Assembly (NCBI GenBank): GCA_963846885.1
Contig: CAWJXS010000008.1
Coordinates: 106,893 to 170,892, forward strand
Length of the DNA: 64,000 nucleotides
Source of the DNA: RPQJ01 sp963846885
GTDB lineage: Bacteria > Pseudomonadota > Gammaproteobacteria > Steroidobacterales > Steroidobacteraceae
Direction of reading: 5' to 3'
The translations under genes and the position numbers were made by a program. Position 1 is the first letter of the stretch. Every line of letters begins with the position of its first letter. Below are positions 19,775 through 28,345 of the stretch, piece after piece. The notes beneath the pieces are model-generated. The model worked only from the letters and a program-made list of their open reading frames with translations. It had not been told where the DNA came from and did not search any database.

Positions 19775-20491
19775 TCAGGCCTTTGTCGGCGCCCGGGTCC
19801 GGCGCGCGCGTGCCGGTGCAGCCGTGCCCCGGTCGCTGCCATCTGCGGCGCGCGGCGCAAGACCCTGCTCGAGGAACTGCACGAACGCATCCGCCACTTC
19901 GAGGGAGGTCAGCGTGCGGCCCGCGCGATACCAATGTGCGATCCAGTTGAGGGACCCCGCAATCGCGAAGGCCGCGAGTTTGGTGTCGCCGACGGCGACC
20001 GAGCCATCGTTGATGCCAGCCTGCAGCAGACGGCGGATGCCGCGGTCGATCTCGGATTTGAGGGCGCGCACCTGCGCGCTGAGCTCGGGGCCCAGATCCT
20101 GGTGTTCGGCGCGAACCATGCACCAACCGTACTCCGACGCGATGGCGACGGCGTAGTCGCGCACGACCTCGCGCAACCTGTCGCGACCCGTGCCCGGCAT
20201 GTGTTCGGCGCGGCGCAGCGCGCTGCGGATGGGTTCGAGTCCCGCAAGGAAACACTCGAACAGCAACTGTTCCTTGTTGGCTACGTAGTAGTAGATGGTC
20301 GGCTTCGTCACGCCGAGCGCGGCCGCAATGTCGTCGAGCGACGTGTTGTGATAGCCGCGCTCGTCGAATGCCCGCGCGGCCGAGCGAATGACCGCCTCGC
20401 GCTTGGTGCCATGGTCCTGCCGTCGGCGGCGGCCACGCCAGGCGGCGGCGGGATCAGCCACTGCGGGTTTCGCTGGAAGGGTGTCGGCCAT
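19775..20491 (-). CDS. TetR-family transcriptional repressor
   Basis: A 238-residue regulator. The N-terminal HTH spans about residues 30-80 (REAVIRSAARAFDERGYHNTSLDDIAAALGVTKPTIYYYVANKEQLL region), with the recognition helix KPTIYYYV. The C-terminal ligand domain is TetR_C-like (AIASEYGWCMVRAEHQDLG). The basic Ala/Arg/Pro-rich ends are unusual but common in this genome. It heads the thiolase-SDR-SDR operon and is divergent from icmF. The 12-bp palindrome at 20546-20557, downstream of the candidate icmF promoter, is a natural operator candidate. The likely inducer is an acyl-CoA, by analogy with regulators beside such genes. Confidence 0.9.
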   Translation of the reverse strand: MADTLPAKPAVADPAAAWRGRRRRQDHGTKREAVIRSAARAFDERGYHNTSLDDIAAALGVTKPTIYYYVANKEQLLFECFLAGLEPIRSALRRAEHMPGTGRDRLREVVRDYAVAIASEYGWCMVRAEHQDLGPELSAQVRALKSEIDRGIRRLLQAGINDGSVAVGDTKLAAFAIAGSLNWIAHWYRAGRTLTSLEVADAFVQFLEQGLAPRAADGSDRGTAAPARARRTRAPTKA

Positions 20492-20502
20492 GGCGGGGAC
20501 GG

Positions 20503-20531
20503 TTGACTGCAGGTGGGACCCTAATCATACT
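20503..20531 (+). promoter_or_regulatory. Candidate sigma-70 promoter for icmF
   Basis: TTGACT at 20503-20508 and CATACT at 20526-20531 are separated by 17 bp, the best promoter-like pair in the tetR-icmF gap. It would start transcription near 20538, about 60 bp ahead of the icmF ATG. Confidence 0.5.
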
Positions 20532-20545
20532 TCCCGGTAAGATTC

Positions 20546-20557
20546 TACTCAATAGTA
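20546..20557. promoter_or_regulatory. Candidate TetR operator TACT-N4-AGTA
   Basis: A perfect inverted repeat with half-sites TACT and AGTA separated by CAAT lies just downstream of the predicted icmF start point and about 55 bp from the tetR start codon. A repressor bound here could block icmF and possibly tetR itself. It is a short palindrome, so chance occurrence is possible. Confidence 0.4.
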
Positions 20558-20597
20558 ACTTAGCGCGGGCGATGCGCCCGGCGGCTGGAGAACGCAG

Positions 20598-23500
20598 ATG
20601 TCCGGATCCTCGACCGTCCGCCGTGCAGGTGAATCCCAGCAATCAGCCGGCGCCGCAGGCGAACCCGCGCCGCTGCGCTTCGTGAGCGCGGCTTCGCTGT
20701 TCGACGGGCACGACGCCGCGATCAACATCATTCGCCGGCTCCTGCAGGCGCACGGCGCCGAGGTCGTGCATCTCGGCCACAACCGCAGCGTTGCGGACAT
20801 CGTGCGCGCCGCGCTGCAGGAAGATGCGGACGGCATCGCGTGCAGTTCCTACCAGGGCGGTCACGTCGAGTACTTCAAGTACATGGTCGACATGCTGCGG
20901 GACCGCGGGGCCCCGCACATCCGCATCATCGTGGGCGGAGGCGGCACGATCGCACCGCACGAGATCGAGGAACTCGAGGCCTATGGCGTCGAGCGGATCT
21001 ATACGCCGGAGGACGGGCGCAAGCTGGGCCTCAACGGCATGATCGAGGACGTCTTCGCGCGCGTGCGCAAGGCGACCCGGCCGGCGTTCGAGTTCGGGCC
21101 GGTCGGTCCGCGCGACCAGCAGCAGATCGCGCGCACCATCTCCGCCCTCGAACGCGGCGAAACCGACACCGCATTCTCCGAAACCTTGCGGCGCGCCGTG
21201 GGCCGCGCGGTCAAGCGCACTCCCGTCGTCGGCATCACCGGCACCGGCGGCGCCGGCAAGTCGTCGCTGACCGATGAACTGCTGATGCGCTTCGTGCGCC
21301 AGTTCCCCGATCGCAACATCGCCGTAGTCGCGATGGATCCCACGCGCCGCCGCAGTGGCGGCGCCCTGCTCGGCGATCGCATCCGCATGAATTCGCTGGC
21401 TGCCGAGCAGTTGTTCATGCGTTCGCTCGCCACGCGCCGGCAGAATCTCGCGACCAGCGCGGTGCTGGCCGACGTCCTGAACCTGCTCAAGTACGCGAAC
21501 TTCGACCTGGTCGTCGTCGAGACGGCGGGCATCGGCCAGAGCGACTCCGAAATCGTCGACCTGGTGGACGTGCCGATGTACGTGATGACCAGCGAATACG
21601 GCGCAGCCAGCCAGCTCGAGAAAATCGACATGCTCGACTTCGCCGACCTGGTGGCGCTCAACAAGTTCGAGAAGCGCGGCGCCGAGGATGCGTTGCGCGA
21701 CGTGCGCAAGCAGTGGCGCCGCAACCGCGTCGAGTTCACGCGGCCCGACGACGAAGTCCCCGTGTTTCCGACGATTGCGAGCCGCTTCAACGACCCGGGC
21801 GTCAACCGCTTGTTCGCCGCGCTCTGTGCGCGGCTCGATGAAAAGACCGGCGGTGACAAGCACTGGGTCGTGACCGATCCGGGTCCGACGGAGCTGGTCG
21901 AGCGTCATGCCCTGGTGCCGGCGACGCGTGCGCGTTACCTGGCCGAGATCGCCGGCAACGGTCGCCGGGCGCACGAGGCGGTCGAGCACCGGGCGCAGGC
22001 GGCAAGCCGTGCGCAAAGCCTGTACGAGGCGCTGCGCACGCTCGGTTGCACGTCATTGCCCGAGCCGCTCGAGCGGTACGGCGCCGCGGCACTCGCGGAT
22101 GCCAGCGCCGACGCGGCCGTCCTGCGCTTGCGTGCCGCATACAACGACGCCCTCGAGGCCGTGGGCAACGAAGGACTCGCGCAACTGCGGCAATGGCCGG
22201 CGCTCGCCAGGTCCGCGACCGACGACCAGTTCACGTACACCGTCCGCGGCAAGGAAATCCGCGGCGACAACTACGTGCCGACGCTCAGCCACAACCGCGT
22301 GCCGAAGCTGGCCGTCCCGCGCTACCGTGACTGGGGCGAGCAGCTGACGTTCCTGCAGAAGGAAAACCTGCCGGGCCACTTCCCGTACACGGCGGGCGTC
22401 TACCCGTACCGGCGTGAGGAAGAAGACCCCACCCGCATGTTCGCGGGGGAGGGCGGACCCGAGCGCACCAATCGCCGTTTCCATTACGTCGCAGGCGGCC
22501 ACGGCGCTGCGCGCCTGTCGACGGCGTTCGACTCGACGACGCTCTACGGCGAGGATCCGGACGAACGTCCCGACATCTACGGGCGCATCGGCAACTCCGG
22601 CGTCTCGATCGCGACGCTCGACGACATGAAGAAGCTCTACTCGGGCTTCGACCTGTGCGCGCCGACGACCTCGGTCTCGATGACGATCAACGGTCCTGCG
22701 CCGATGATCCTCGCCATGTTCATGAATACGGCCGTCGACCAGCGGGTCGAGAGACACCTGCGCGCCACCGGGCAATGGGACGCTGCGCAGAAGAAGATCG
22801 CTGCGCTGTACAAGGATCGTCCGCGTCCCACGTACAAGGGCGAACTGCCGCCGAACCACGATGGCTCTGGGCTTGGATTGCTCGGCGTGACCGGCGACCA
22901 GTTGCTCGATGCAGAGACTTACCAGCGGATTCGCAAGGAGACGCTGTCGCTCGTGCGCGGCACCGTCCAGGCCGACATCCTCAAGGAGGACCAGGCCCAG
23001 AACACCTGCATCTTCTCGACCGAATTCGCGCTGCGCATGATGGGCGACGTGCAGCAGTTCTTTACGGACAACGATGTCCGCAACTTTTATTCGGTATCGA
23101 TCTCCGGATACCACATCGCGGAGGCCGGCGCGAATCCGGTGTCGCAGCTCGCCTTCACGCTGGCAAACGGCTTCACGATCGCCGAGTACTACCTGGCCCG
23201 CGGGATGAAGGTCGACGACTTCGCGCCCAACCTGTCTTTCTTCTTCTCGAACGGCATGGACCCGGAGTACGCAGTGATCGGACGCGTCGCACGCCGCATC
23301 TGGGCGCGCGCGATGCGCGATCTGTACCGCGCCAGCCCGCGTTCGCAGATGCTGAAGTACCACATCCAGACCTCGGGCCGCAGCCTGCACGCGCAGGAAA
23401 TCCAGTTCAACGACATCCGCACGACGCTGCAGGCGCTGTACGCGCTGTTCGACAACTGCAACAGCCTGCACACCAACGCCTACGACGAGGCCATCACGAC

Positions 23501-24059
23501 GCCGACCGAGGAATCCGTGCGGCGCGCTGTCGCGATCCAGCTGATCATCGGCAAGGAACTCGGCCTCAACAAGACGCAGAACCCGTGGCAAGGATCGTTC
23601 GCGATCGACCAGCTGACGGACCTCGTGGAAGAGGCCGTCTACCGCGAGTTCGACCGCATCTCGGAGCGCGGCGGGGTGCTCGGCGCCATGGAGACCATGT
23701 ACCAGCGCGGCAAGATCCAGGAAGAGTCGCTGTACTACGAGCAGCTGAAGCACGATGGCACGTTGCCGATCATCGGCGTCAACACGTACCTGGCCAAGGC
23801 GGGTTCGGACGATGAGATCCGCAACGCGGAACTGATCCGCTCCACCGAAGAAGAGAAGCAGGACCAGGTGACGGCCGTGCGCGCCTTCCTCGAGCGCAAT
23901 GCCGACCGGCGTCCGGCGGTGCTGTCGCGCTTGCAGCAGCAGGCGGCGCTCGGCGGCAACGTCTTCGCCGAACTCATGGAGGCGGTGAAGGTGGCGTCCC
24001 TCGGTTCGATCTCGCACGCGCTGTACCAGGTCGGGGGCCAGTACCGCCGGAGCATGTGA
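20598..24059 (+). CDS. icmF: Fused isobutyryl-CoA mutase (IcmF)
   Basis: A 1,153-residue adenosylcobalamin enzyme that interconverts isobutyryl-CoA and n-butyryl-CoA, with its own G-protein chaperone. The layout is as in IcmF. The B12-binding domain is at about 25-165 (DGHDAA with His38 as the lower cobalt ligand; GGGGTI). The MeaI-like GTPase is at about 205-415 (GTGGAGKSS with Lys221; VALNKFEK). The mutase TIM barrel is at about 560-1100 (GFDLCAPTTSVSMTINGPAP, SISGYHIAEAGANP). Some IcmFs also act on pivalyl-CoA or isovaleryl-CoA, so the exact substrate is open. GGAGAACGCAG precedes the ATG. It is divergent from tetR and a thiolase operon, which points to branched acyl-CoA use. Confidence 0.95.
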   Translation: MSGSSTVRRAGESQQSAGAAGEPAPLRFVSAASLFDGHDAAINIIRRLLQAHGAEVVHLGHNRSVADIVRAALQEDADGIACSSYQGGHVEYFKYMVDMLRDRGAPHIRIIVGGGGTIAPHEIEELEAYGVERIYTPEDGRKLGLNGMIEDVFARVRKATRPAFEFGPVGPRDQQQIARTISALERGETDTAFSETLRRAVGRAVKRTPVVGITGTGGAGKSSLTDELLMRFVRQFPDRNIAVVAMDPTRRRSGGALLGDRIRMNSLAAEQLFMRSLATRRQNLATSAVLADVLNLLKYANFDLVVVETAGIGQSDSEIVDLVDVPMYVMTSEYGAASQLEKIDMLDFADLVALNKFEKRGAEDALRDVRKQWRRNRVEFTRPDDEVPVFPTIASRFNDPGVNRLFAALCARLDEKTGGDKHWVVTDPGPTELVERHALVPATRARYLAEIAGNGRRAHEAVEHRAQAASRAQSLYEALRTLGCTSLPEPLERYGAAALADASADAAVLRLRAAYNDALEAVGNEGLAQLRQWPALARSATDDQFTYTVRGKEIRGDNYVPTLSHNRVPKLAVPRYRDWGEQLTFLQKENLPGHFPYTAGVYPYRREEEDPTRMFAGEGGPERTNRRFHYVAGGHGAARLSTAFDSTTLYGEDPDERPDIYGRIGNSGVSIATLDDMKKLYSGFDLCAPTTSVSMTINGPAPMILAMFMNTAVDQRVERHLRATGQWDAAQKKIAALYKDRPRPTYKGELPPNHDGSGLGLLGVTGDQLLDAETYQRIRKETLSLVRGTVQADILKEDQAQNTCIFSTEFALRMMGDVQQFFTDNDVRNFYSVSISGYHIAEAGANPVSQLAFTLANGFTIAEYYLARGMKVDDFAPNLSFFFSNGMDPEYAVIGRVARRIWARAMRDLYRASPRSQMLKYHIQTSGRSLHAQEIQFNDIRTTLQALYALFDNCNSLHTNAYDEAITTPTEESVRRAVAIQLIIGKELGLNKTQNPWQGSFAIDQLTDLVEEAVYREFDRISERGGVLGAMETMYQRGKIQEESLYYEQLKHDGTLPIIGVNTYLAKAGSDDEIRNAELIRSTEEEKQDQVTAVRAFLERNADRRPAVLSRLQQQAALGGNVFAELMEAVKVASLGSISHALYQVGGQYRRSM

Positions 24060-24105
24060 CCGCGTGGCGCAACGCTCGCCGGAGTAACTGCGGCGGCCTT
24101 GGTCG

Positions 24106-24220
24106 GAGCCGCGAGGTCCGGATTCATTGCGCGGGACGCCGTAAACCCTTCCCTGGGGGCTCCGGGCGCCGCGTCCTTGCGGCGCACGGCCCGCGCAACG
24201 AATCGCGGACCCCGCGACTC
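24106..24220. repeat. Palindromic element with GCCGTAAACCC core (copy B1)
   Basis: Imperfect inverted repeat downstream of icmF. The left arm 24106-24135 and the right arm ending at 24220 match (GAGCCGCGAGGTCC against GAGTCGCGGGGTCC, both continuing to GCGCGGG). Between them lies the plus-strand core GACGCCGTAAACCC, followed by TTCCCTGGGGGCTCCGG and a small GC-rich hairpin. The arms do not match those of copies A, B2 or C; only the core does. Confidence 0.8.
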
Positions 24221-24250
24221 CGTGCCGCGCGCATCGCGCGCGGCGGCATG

Positions 24251-24376
24251 CGCCCGCGCGGGCTGCCTCCGGGTTCCGGGGCCGGGCCGTCCGCGACAGG
24301 GATGTCGCGGCCGGAGCCCCCACGGATGGGTTTACGGCGTCCCGGCCCGGAACCCGGAGGCAGCCGGCCGCGGGCG
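24251..24376. repeat. Palindromic element with GCCGTAAACCC core (copy B2, inverted)
   Basis: A second element 30 bp after B1, with the core on the minus strand (GGGTTTACGGCGTCCC at about 24328-24343). Arms of about 35 bp match almost perfectly (GGCTGCCTCCGGGTTCCGG against its complement ending near 24364). B1 and B2 together fill the 351-bp gap between icmF and the convergent acyltransferase gene. No gene was seen in this gap. Confidence 0.8.
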
Positions 24377-24410
24377 CGGACACGCCACGTGCAGTCGAGT
24401 CGATAACGGA

Positions 24411-25193
24411 TCAGCGCGCCCGGGGCGGCGCGTGCGCGAGTTCCGCGAGGTCCGGTTCCCCGACTCGCTCGAGGATGGCATCGCGCGCTGCATCGCGCAG
24501 CTGGTCCGGCTCGGCGCCTTCGATCGCCGGCAGGATTTCCACGTGGATCGATCCCGGATGTGGCGCGTAGGTGCCGTTCGGCATCGAGCGCCGCGCGCCG
24601 AGGATCGCGGCCGGCACCAGCGGGATGGCGCCCCGAGCGGCGGCGACGAATGCTCCGATGTGAAAACGCTTCAGTCCGACGACCGAGTCGAATGTGCCTT
24701 CGGGAAAAAACACGAGCGAATGCCCCTGCTCGACGCGTGTCAGCACCCGTCGCGCGTCGCGCTGGCGCCCGCCGGCGCTGTGCCGGTCGACGAACTCCGA
24801 GCCGATCCGTCGCAGCAGCACGCCGATGACCGGCATCGCCGACGCTTCGCGCTTGATCACGAAACTGAAGCGAGGCGGCAGCGCCGCTTTCATCACGACG
24901 CCGTCGAGGTAGCTCGAATGATTCGCGACCAGCACGCACGAGCCTGCGGGCAGTTGGTCCGCGCCAGTGACGCGCAAGCGCACGCAAACGAGCGCCAGCC
25001 ACAGCCGGGCCAGCCAGCGGGTCGAGACCCGCCGTGCCTGCAGCGAGGGCAGCAGCAGCGCGAGGATGGCCGCGGCCAGCATCAGCGCAGCAAGGAGTGT
25101 CAGCGCGTACGGCACGTACACCAGCCGGAAGGCACCACGCCCAAGTGCAAGCAGCGCGCTGCTCGCGGAGGGAGAGGGTGTCGAAGCATTCAT
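24411..25193 (-). CDS. 1-acyl-sn-glycerol-3-phosphate acyltransferase family protein
   Basis: A 260-residue PlsC-family enzyme, which transfers an acyl chain to lysophosphatidate or a related lipid at the inner membrane. It has an N-terminal hydrophobic stretch (ALTLLAALMLAAAILALLL, about residues 22-40), the catalytic NHSSYLD block (NHx4D; about 92-98), and the acceptor-binding FFPEGTFDS (about 163-171). I chose the ATG at 25191-25193 (MNASTPSPS); the open frame continues 31 codons upstream without similarity. It is convergent with icmF across the palindromes and divergent from xerD. It may be the main PlsC or a paralogue for ornithine-type lipids; the sequence does not decide this. Confidence 0.87.
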   Translation of the reverse strand: MNASTPSPSASSALLALGRGAFRLVYVPYALTLLAALMLAAAILALLLPSLQARRVSTRWLARLWLALVCVRLRVTGADQLPAGSCVLVANHSSYLDGVVMKAALPPRFSFVIKREASAMPVIGVLLRRIGSEFVDRHSAGGRQRDARRVLTRVEQGHSLVFFPEGTFDSVVGLKRFHIGAFVAAARGAIPLVPAAILGARRSMPNGTYAPHPGSIHVEILPAIEGAEPDQLRDAARDAILERVGEPDLAELAHAPPRAR

Positions 25194-25397
25194 TACGTGC
25201 GCGATCTCGCGGCGAACCGGGTGGGGCTGGGGAACAATGGGGTGGCGTGCAGTGCGGCGGGCGCAAGTCTGCCGTGCCCGCGGCATTCTGTGAATCAGTT
25301 CCGGTTATGTTAATGCGGCCGCGGAACTGTGAGAGGTGTCACGACGGCAGCCGGAACGCGGCTCGCATACTGCTCGCCACGTAAACCGCGAGGTTCC

Positions 25398-26351
25398 ATG
25401 AGTACTGCAGTCAAGTCGAGCTTCCAGACCAGCCAGCGCACCGGCGCTGGTGGAGAAGCCTCCCAGCGTCCCGGTCCAATCGACCGGTTCCTCGATGCGG
25501 TGTGGATGGAACGCGGCCTCTCGCCCAACACCCTCGCGGCCTACCGGGCCGACCTGACCTCGCTCGAACGTTGGCTGTTCGAGCGGTCCGGCGACCTCGA
25601 GCACGCGGAGCGCGGCGACATCCTTGCGTTCATGGCTTCGCGCGTCCAGGGAGGCGCGCGTCCGCGCTCGACGGCACGCCAACTCTCGAGTTTCCGTCGG
25701 TTTTACCGTTATCTGGTGCGTGAGAACGTGTTGCGCGAAGATCCTACCGCGCAGATCGCGATGCCCAAGGTCGGCCGCTCGCTGCCGAAGTCGCTGATGG
25801 AGGAGGAAGTCGAGGCCCTGTTGGCCGCTCCTGCCGTAGGTGATCCACTGGGGCATCGCGATCGGACCATGCTCGAGGTGCTCTATGCCACTGGGCTGCG
25901 CGTATCCGAGCTGGTCAATTGCAAGCTCGCGCAGGTGAACCTGAACCAGGGCGTGCTGCGCATCGTCGGCAAGGGTGACCGCGAACGCCTCATTCCACTC
26001 GGCGAGGAAGCCGTGCAGTGGGTGCAGCAGTTCCTGCAGGGCCCACGAGTCGAGATCCTGCTCGAGCGCCAGACCGACTACCTGTTCCCGACGCGCCGCG
26101 GCGACCGCATGACCCGGCAGGCGTTCTGGCACATCATCAAGCGCTATGCCCGCAAGGCAGGCGTACAGAAGGAGCTGTCGCCGCACACGCTGCGCCATGC
26201 CTTCGCCACCCACCTGCTGAACCATGGCGCGGACCTGCGCGTGGTGCAGATGCTGCTGGGCCACAGCGACCTGTCGACGACGCAGATCTACACGCACGTC
26301 GCCCGCGAGCGCCTCAAGGACCTGCATTCGCAGCACCACCCACGCGGCTGA
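25398..26351 (+). CDS. xerD: Site-specific tyrosine recombinase XerD
   Basis: A 317-residue tyrosine recombinase which, with XerC, resolves chromosome dimers at dif. An N-terminal SAM-like core-binding domain is at about 35-120 (SPNTLAAYRADLTSLERWL). The catalytic domain has all conserved residues: Arg in TGLRVSEL, the HTLRHAFATHLL pair, LGHSDLSTTQ, and the nucleophile Tyr in IYTHVARERL. The ATG at 25398 follows GAGG at good spacing and gives a 20-residue extension beyond the usual XerD start. It is a housekeeping gene next to dsbC, as in many gammaproteobacteria, so it is not evidence for an integrated element. Confidence 0.95.
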   Translation: MSTAVKSSFQTSQRTGAGGEASQRPGPIDRFLDAVWMERGLSPNTLAAYRADLTSLERWLFERSGDLEHAERGDILAFMASRVQGGARPRSTARQLSSFRRFYRYLVRENVLREDPTAQIAMPKVGRSLPKSLMEEEVEALLAAPAVGDPLGHRDRTMLEVLYATGLRVSELVNCKLAQVNLNQGVLRIVGKGDRERLIPLGEEAVQWVQQFLQGPRVEILLERQTDYLFPTRRGDRMTRQAFWHIIKRYARKAGVQKELSPHTLRHAFATHLLNHGADLRVVQMLLGHSDLSTTQIYTHVARERLKDLHSQHHPRG

Positions 26352-26474
26352 CAGCCGCGCGGGCTCTGCTAGACTTCGGCGCTTCGACCTACGGTCGCGG
26401 CGCGGTCCGGCTCGACTGAACCTGCGCCCGTGGCGACTGTCCTAGCATCCACACATCACGGATAGACCATTCGC

Positions 26475-27341
26475 ATGCGTCGCAGCAATCCATTCCCCCG
26501 CTTCATGGCCGTCGCTGGCGTCCATGCCATGCTCATCGCGGTTTCCGCGCTCGCATTCCTGGCGCCCAGCGCCAATGCGAACCCTGCTCCTGCAGCGGAG
26601 AAGAAGACGACGGCGGGCGCCGCACCGAAGGCCGCTGCCGCGGGCACGGCAAGCAAGACGGCTGCTGCCATTCCCGCCGACGTCCGCGCGCGCGTGGTTG
26701 CCAAGCTGCCGGGCGCCGAGCCGTCCGACGTCGCGGTTTCGCCGATTCCCGGCGTCTACGAGGTGACGATGGGCGGGCTCATCGCCTATGTCAGCGCCGA
26801 CGGCAAGTACCTGTTGAGCGGCAACGTCTACGACCTGGACACCCAGGTCAACCTCACCGCGTCGCGCCGCAACGCGGCGCGTGCGAAGGCGCTGAACGCG
26901 ATGTCCGAGAGCAACATGATCGTGTTCGGCCCGGCCAACGCGAAGATGACCGTGACCGTGTTCACCGACATCGATTGCGGCTATTGCCGCAAGTTCCACG
27001 GGCAGATCGCCGAGATCAACAAGGCCGGCGTGCGGGTGCGCTACCTGCTGTATCCGCGCACTGGTCCGGCCACCGAATCGTGGGACAAGGCCGAGCAGGT
27101 GTGGTGTGCCACGGATCGGCGCGAAGCGTTGACGCGCGCCAAGAAGGGCGAGGCCATCAAGGGCAAGGCTTGTGGCGATGCCGCGGTCAAGACGCAGTAC
27201 GAACTTGGCTCCGACCTGGGCGTCGAGGGCACGCCGGCCGTGTTCACGCAGAATGGCGATTACATCGGCGGCTTCCTGACGCCTGCCGAACTGGTGCAGG
27301 CGATCCAGGAATCCGCGAAGACGCCGGTCGCGTCGCGCTGA
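26475..27341 (+). CDS. dsbC: Thiol:disulfide interchange protein DsbC
   Basis: A 288-residue periplasmic disulfide isomerase. The N-terminus has a signal peptide (RFMAVAGVHAMLIAVSALAFLAPSANA, cleavage about residue 35) and then an unusually long Ala/Lys-rich linker. The dimerisation domain follows (VYEVTMGGLIAYVSADGKYLLSGNVYDL region). The thioredoxin-fold domain has the CGYC active site at residues 168-171 and the cis-Pro in GVEGTPAVF. A second Cys pair (WCATD...KGKACGD) matches the structural disulfide of DsbC. It lies 123 bp after xerD, the classic xerD-dsbC neighbourhood, and converges on fdxA. Confidence 0.95.
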   Translation: MRRSNPFPRFMAVAGVHAMLIAVSALAFLAPSANANPAPAAEKKTTAGAAPKAAAAGTASKTAAAIPADVRARVVAKLPGAEPSDVAVSPIPGVYEVTMGGLIAYVSADGKYLLSGNVYDLDTQVNLTASRRNAARAKALNAMSESNMIVFGPANAKMTVTVFTDIDCGYCRKFHGQIAEINKAGVRVRYLLYPRTGPATESWDKAEQVWCATDRREALTRAKKGEAIKGKACGDAAVKTQYELGSDLGVEGTPAVFTQNGDYIGGFLTPAELVQAIQESAKTPVASR

Positions 27342-27352
27342 TCGATCAGCGC
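27335..27352. terminator. Possible bidirectional terminator hairpin between dsbC and fdxA
   Basis: An 18-bp perfect palindrome, GCGCTGATCGATCAGCGC, spans both stop codons of the convergent pair. As RNA it forms a 7-bp stem with a UCGA loop on either strand. No strong U-tract follows, so it may be a stability hairpin rather than an intrinsic terminator. Confidence 0.4.
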
Positions 27353-27669
27353 TCGAGTTTGCCCAGCTTGCCTGGGACGCCGTCCCATTCCTTGGCGTCG
27401 GCGGGCGCGTCTTTCTTCTCCGTGATCACGGGCCACTGCCGGGAGAGTTCCGCGTTCAGCTTGCGGAACTCCTGCTGCGCAGCGGGCAGCTCCTCTTCGG
27501 AGAAAATCGCCTCGGCCGGACACTCGGGCTCGCACAGCGTGCAGTCGATGCACTCGTCCGGGTCGATCACCAGCATGTTCGGACCTTCGTGGAAACAGTC
27601 CACCGGGCAGACTTCCACGCAGTCCATGTATTTGCACTTGATGCAATTTTCCGTGACGACAAAGGTCAT
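27346..27669 (-). CDS. fdxA: Ferredoxin FdxA, 7Fe type
   Basis: A 107-residue ferredoxin with [3Fe-4S] and [4Fe-4S] clusters. The first cluster set is in ENCIKCKYMDCVEVCPVDCF (residues about 7-26) and the second in CIDCTLCEPECPAEAIF (about 40-56). The C-terminal extension LSRQWPVITEKKD is typical of the FdxA family. It is a soluble one-electron carrier; partners are unknown here. Its stop codon is 4 bp from that of dsbC on the opposite strand. About 110 bp separate its start from the Nudix gene upstream on the same strand. Confidence 0.95.
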   Translation of the reverse strand: MTFVVTENCIKCKYMDCVEVCPVDCFHEGPNMLVIDPDECIDCTLCEPECPAEAIFSEEELPAAQQEFRKLNAELSRQWPVITEKKDAPADAKEWDGVPGKLGKLER

Positions 27670-27781
27670 CGGCTCTCTCCGGACGTTGGTGGCGATGAAA
27701 AAACGACGAGGCTGGCGCGCGGCACGGGCCCGTGGGCGGCGTATTCTGCCAAAGCGCCGCTGCAGCGCAAACGATTCCTGA

Positions 27782-28333
27782 CTAACGCGGCGCCTGTGCG
27801 CGGTAATCGAGGGTCGTGAAGTAGTGGTTCTCGCTGCCGCTGCGGCGGTCCTCGAAATAGCGGCGCAGCGCGAAATCGACGCTGCGGAAGGCGATCTCGT
27901 CCCAGGGGATGTCGGCTTCGGCGAAGAGGCCGACCTCCAGGCTCTCGGGACTGGGTCCGTAGTGCGCTTCGGGCAACGTGGCGCGGAACATGACGTGCAC
28001 CTGGTCGGCGTGCAGCACGTGCACCACCGCCAGCAGCGAGCCGATCTCGACGTGGGCCTGGGCCTCTTCCAGCGATTCGCGACGCGCGCCGTCCTGGGTC
28101 GTCTCGCCGTTTTCCATGAAGCCCGCGGGAATGGTCCAGAAACCGAGCCGCGGCTCGATGGCGCGGCGACACAGCAGGATGCGGCCGTCGCCATGCTCCG
28201 GCACGCACCCCACGATCAGCCGCGGGTTCTGGTAGTGCACGACGCCGCAGGCATCGCAGACGTAGCGTGCGAAGTGGTCGCCTCCGGGCGTACGCAGCGA
28301 AACGGTGTTGCCGCAGGCGGAACAGAACTTCAT
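27782..28333 (-). CDS. Nudix hydrolase with N-terminal zinc ribbon
   Basis: A 183-residue protein. A zinc ribbon (CSACG and CDACG, residues 4-8 and about 29-33) precedes a Nudix domain. The box reads GFMENGETTQDGARRESLEE and then AQA, so the usual Gly after EEx is Gln; the metal-binding Glu residues are kept. Relatives hydrolyse NAD(H) or nucleoside diphosphate derivatives; the family resembles the zinc-ribbon Nudix proteins near NudC but lacks the full NudC SQPWPFPxS signature. The start at 28331-28333 (MKFCSACG) avoids the tRNA gene just upstream; the longer open frame would run into it. Substrate unknown. Confidence 0.85.
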   Translation of the reverse strand: MKFCSACGNTVSLRTPGGDHFARYVCDACGVVHYQNPRLIVGCVPEHGDGRILLCRRAIEPRLGFWTIPAGFMENGETTQDGARRESLEEAQAHVEIGSLLAVVHVLHADQVHVMFRATLPEAHYGPSPESLEVGLFAEADIPWDEIAFRSVDFALRRYFEDRRSGSENHYFTTLDYRAQAPR

Positions 28334-28345
28334 CAGGGGTACCAA

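Noticed and set aside
18492..20255. A 587-residue thiolase with a long N-terminal extension
   Set aside because: The extension overlaps tetR and lacks similarity; the thiolase start at 19670 is standard.
25398..26351. Integrase of a genomic island or integron
   Set aside because: Length, motifs and the xerD-dsbC context identify the housekeeping XerD. No attachment sites or cargo genes are present.
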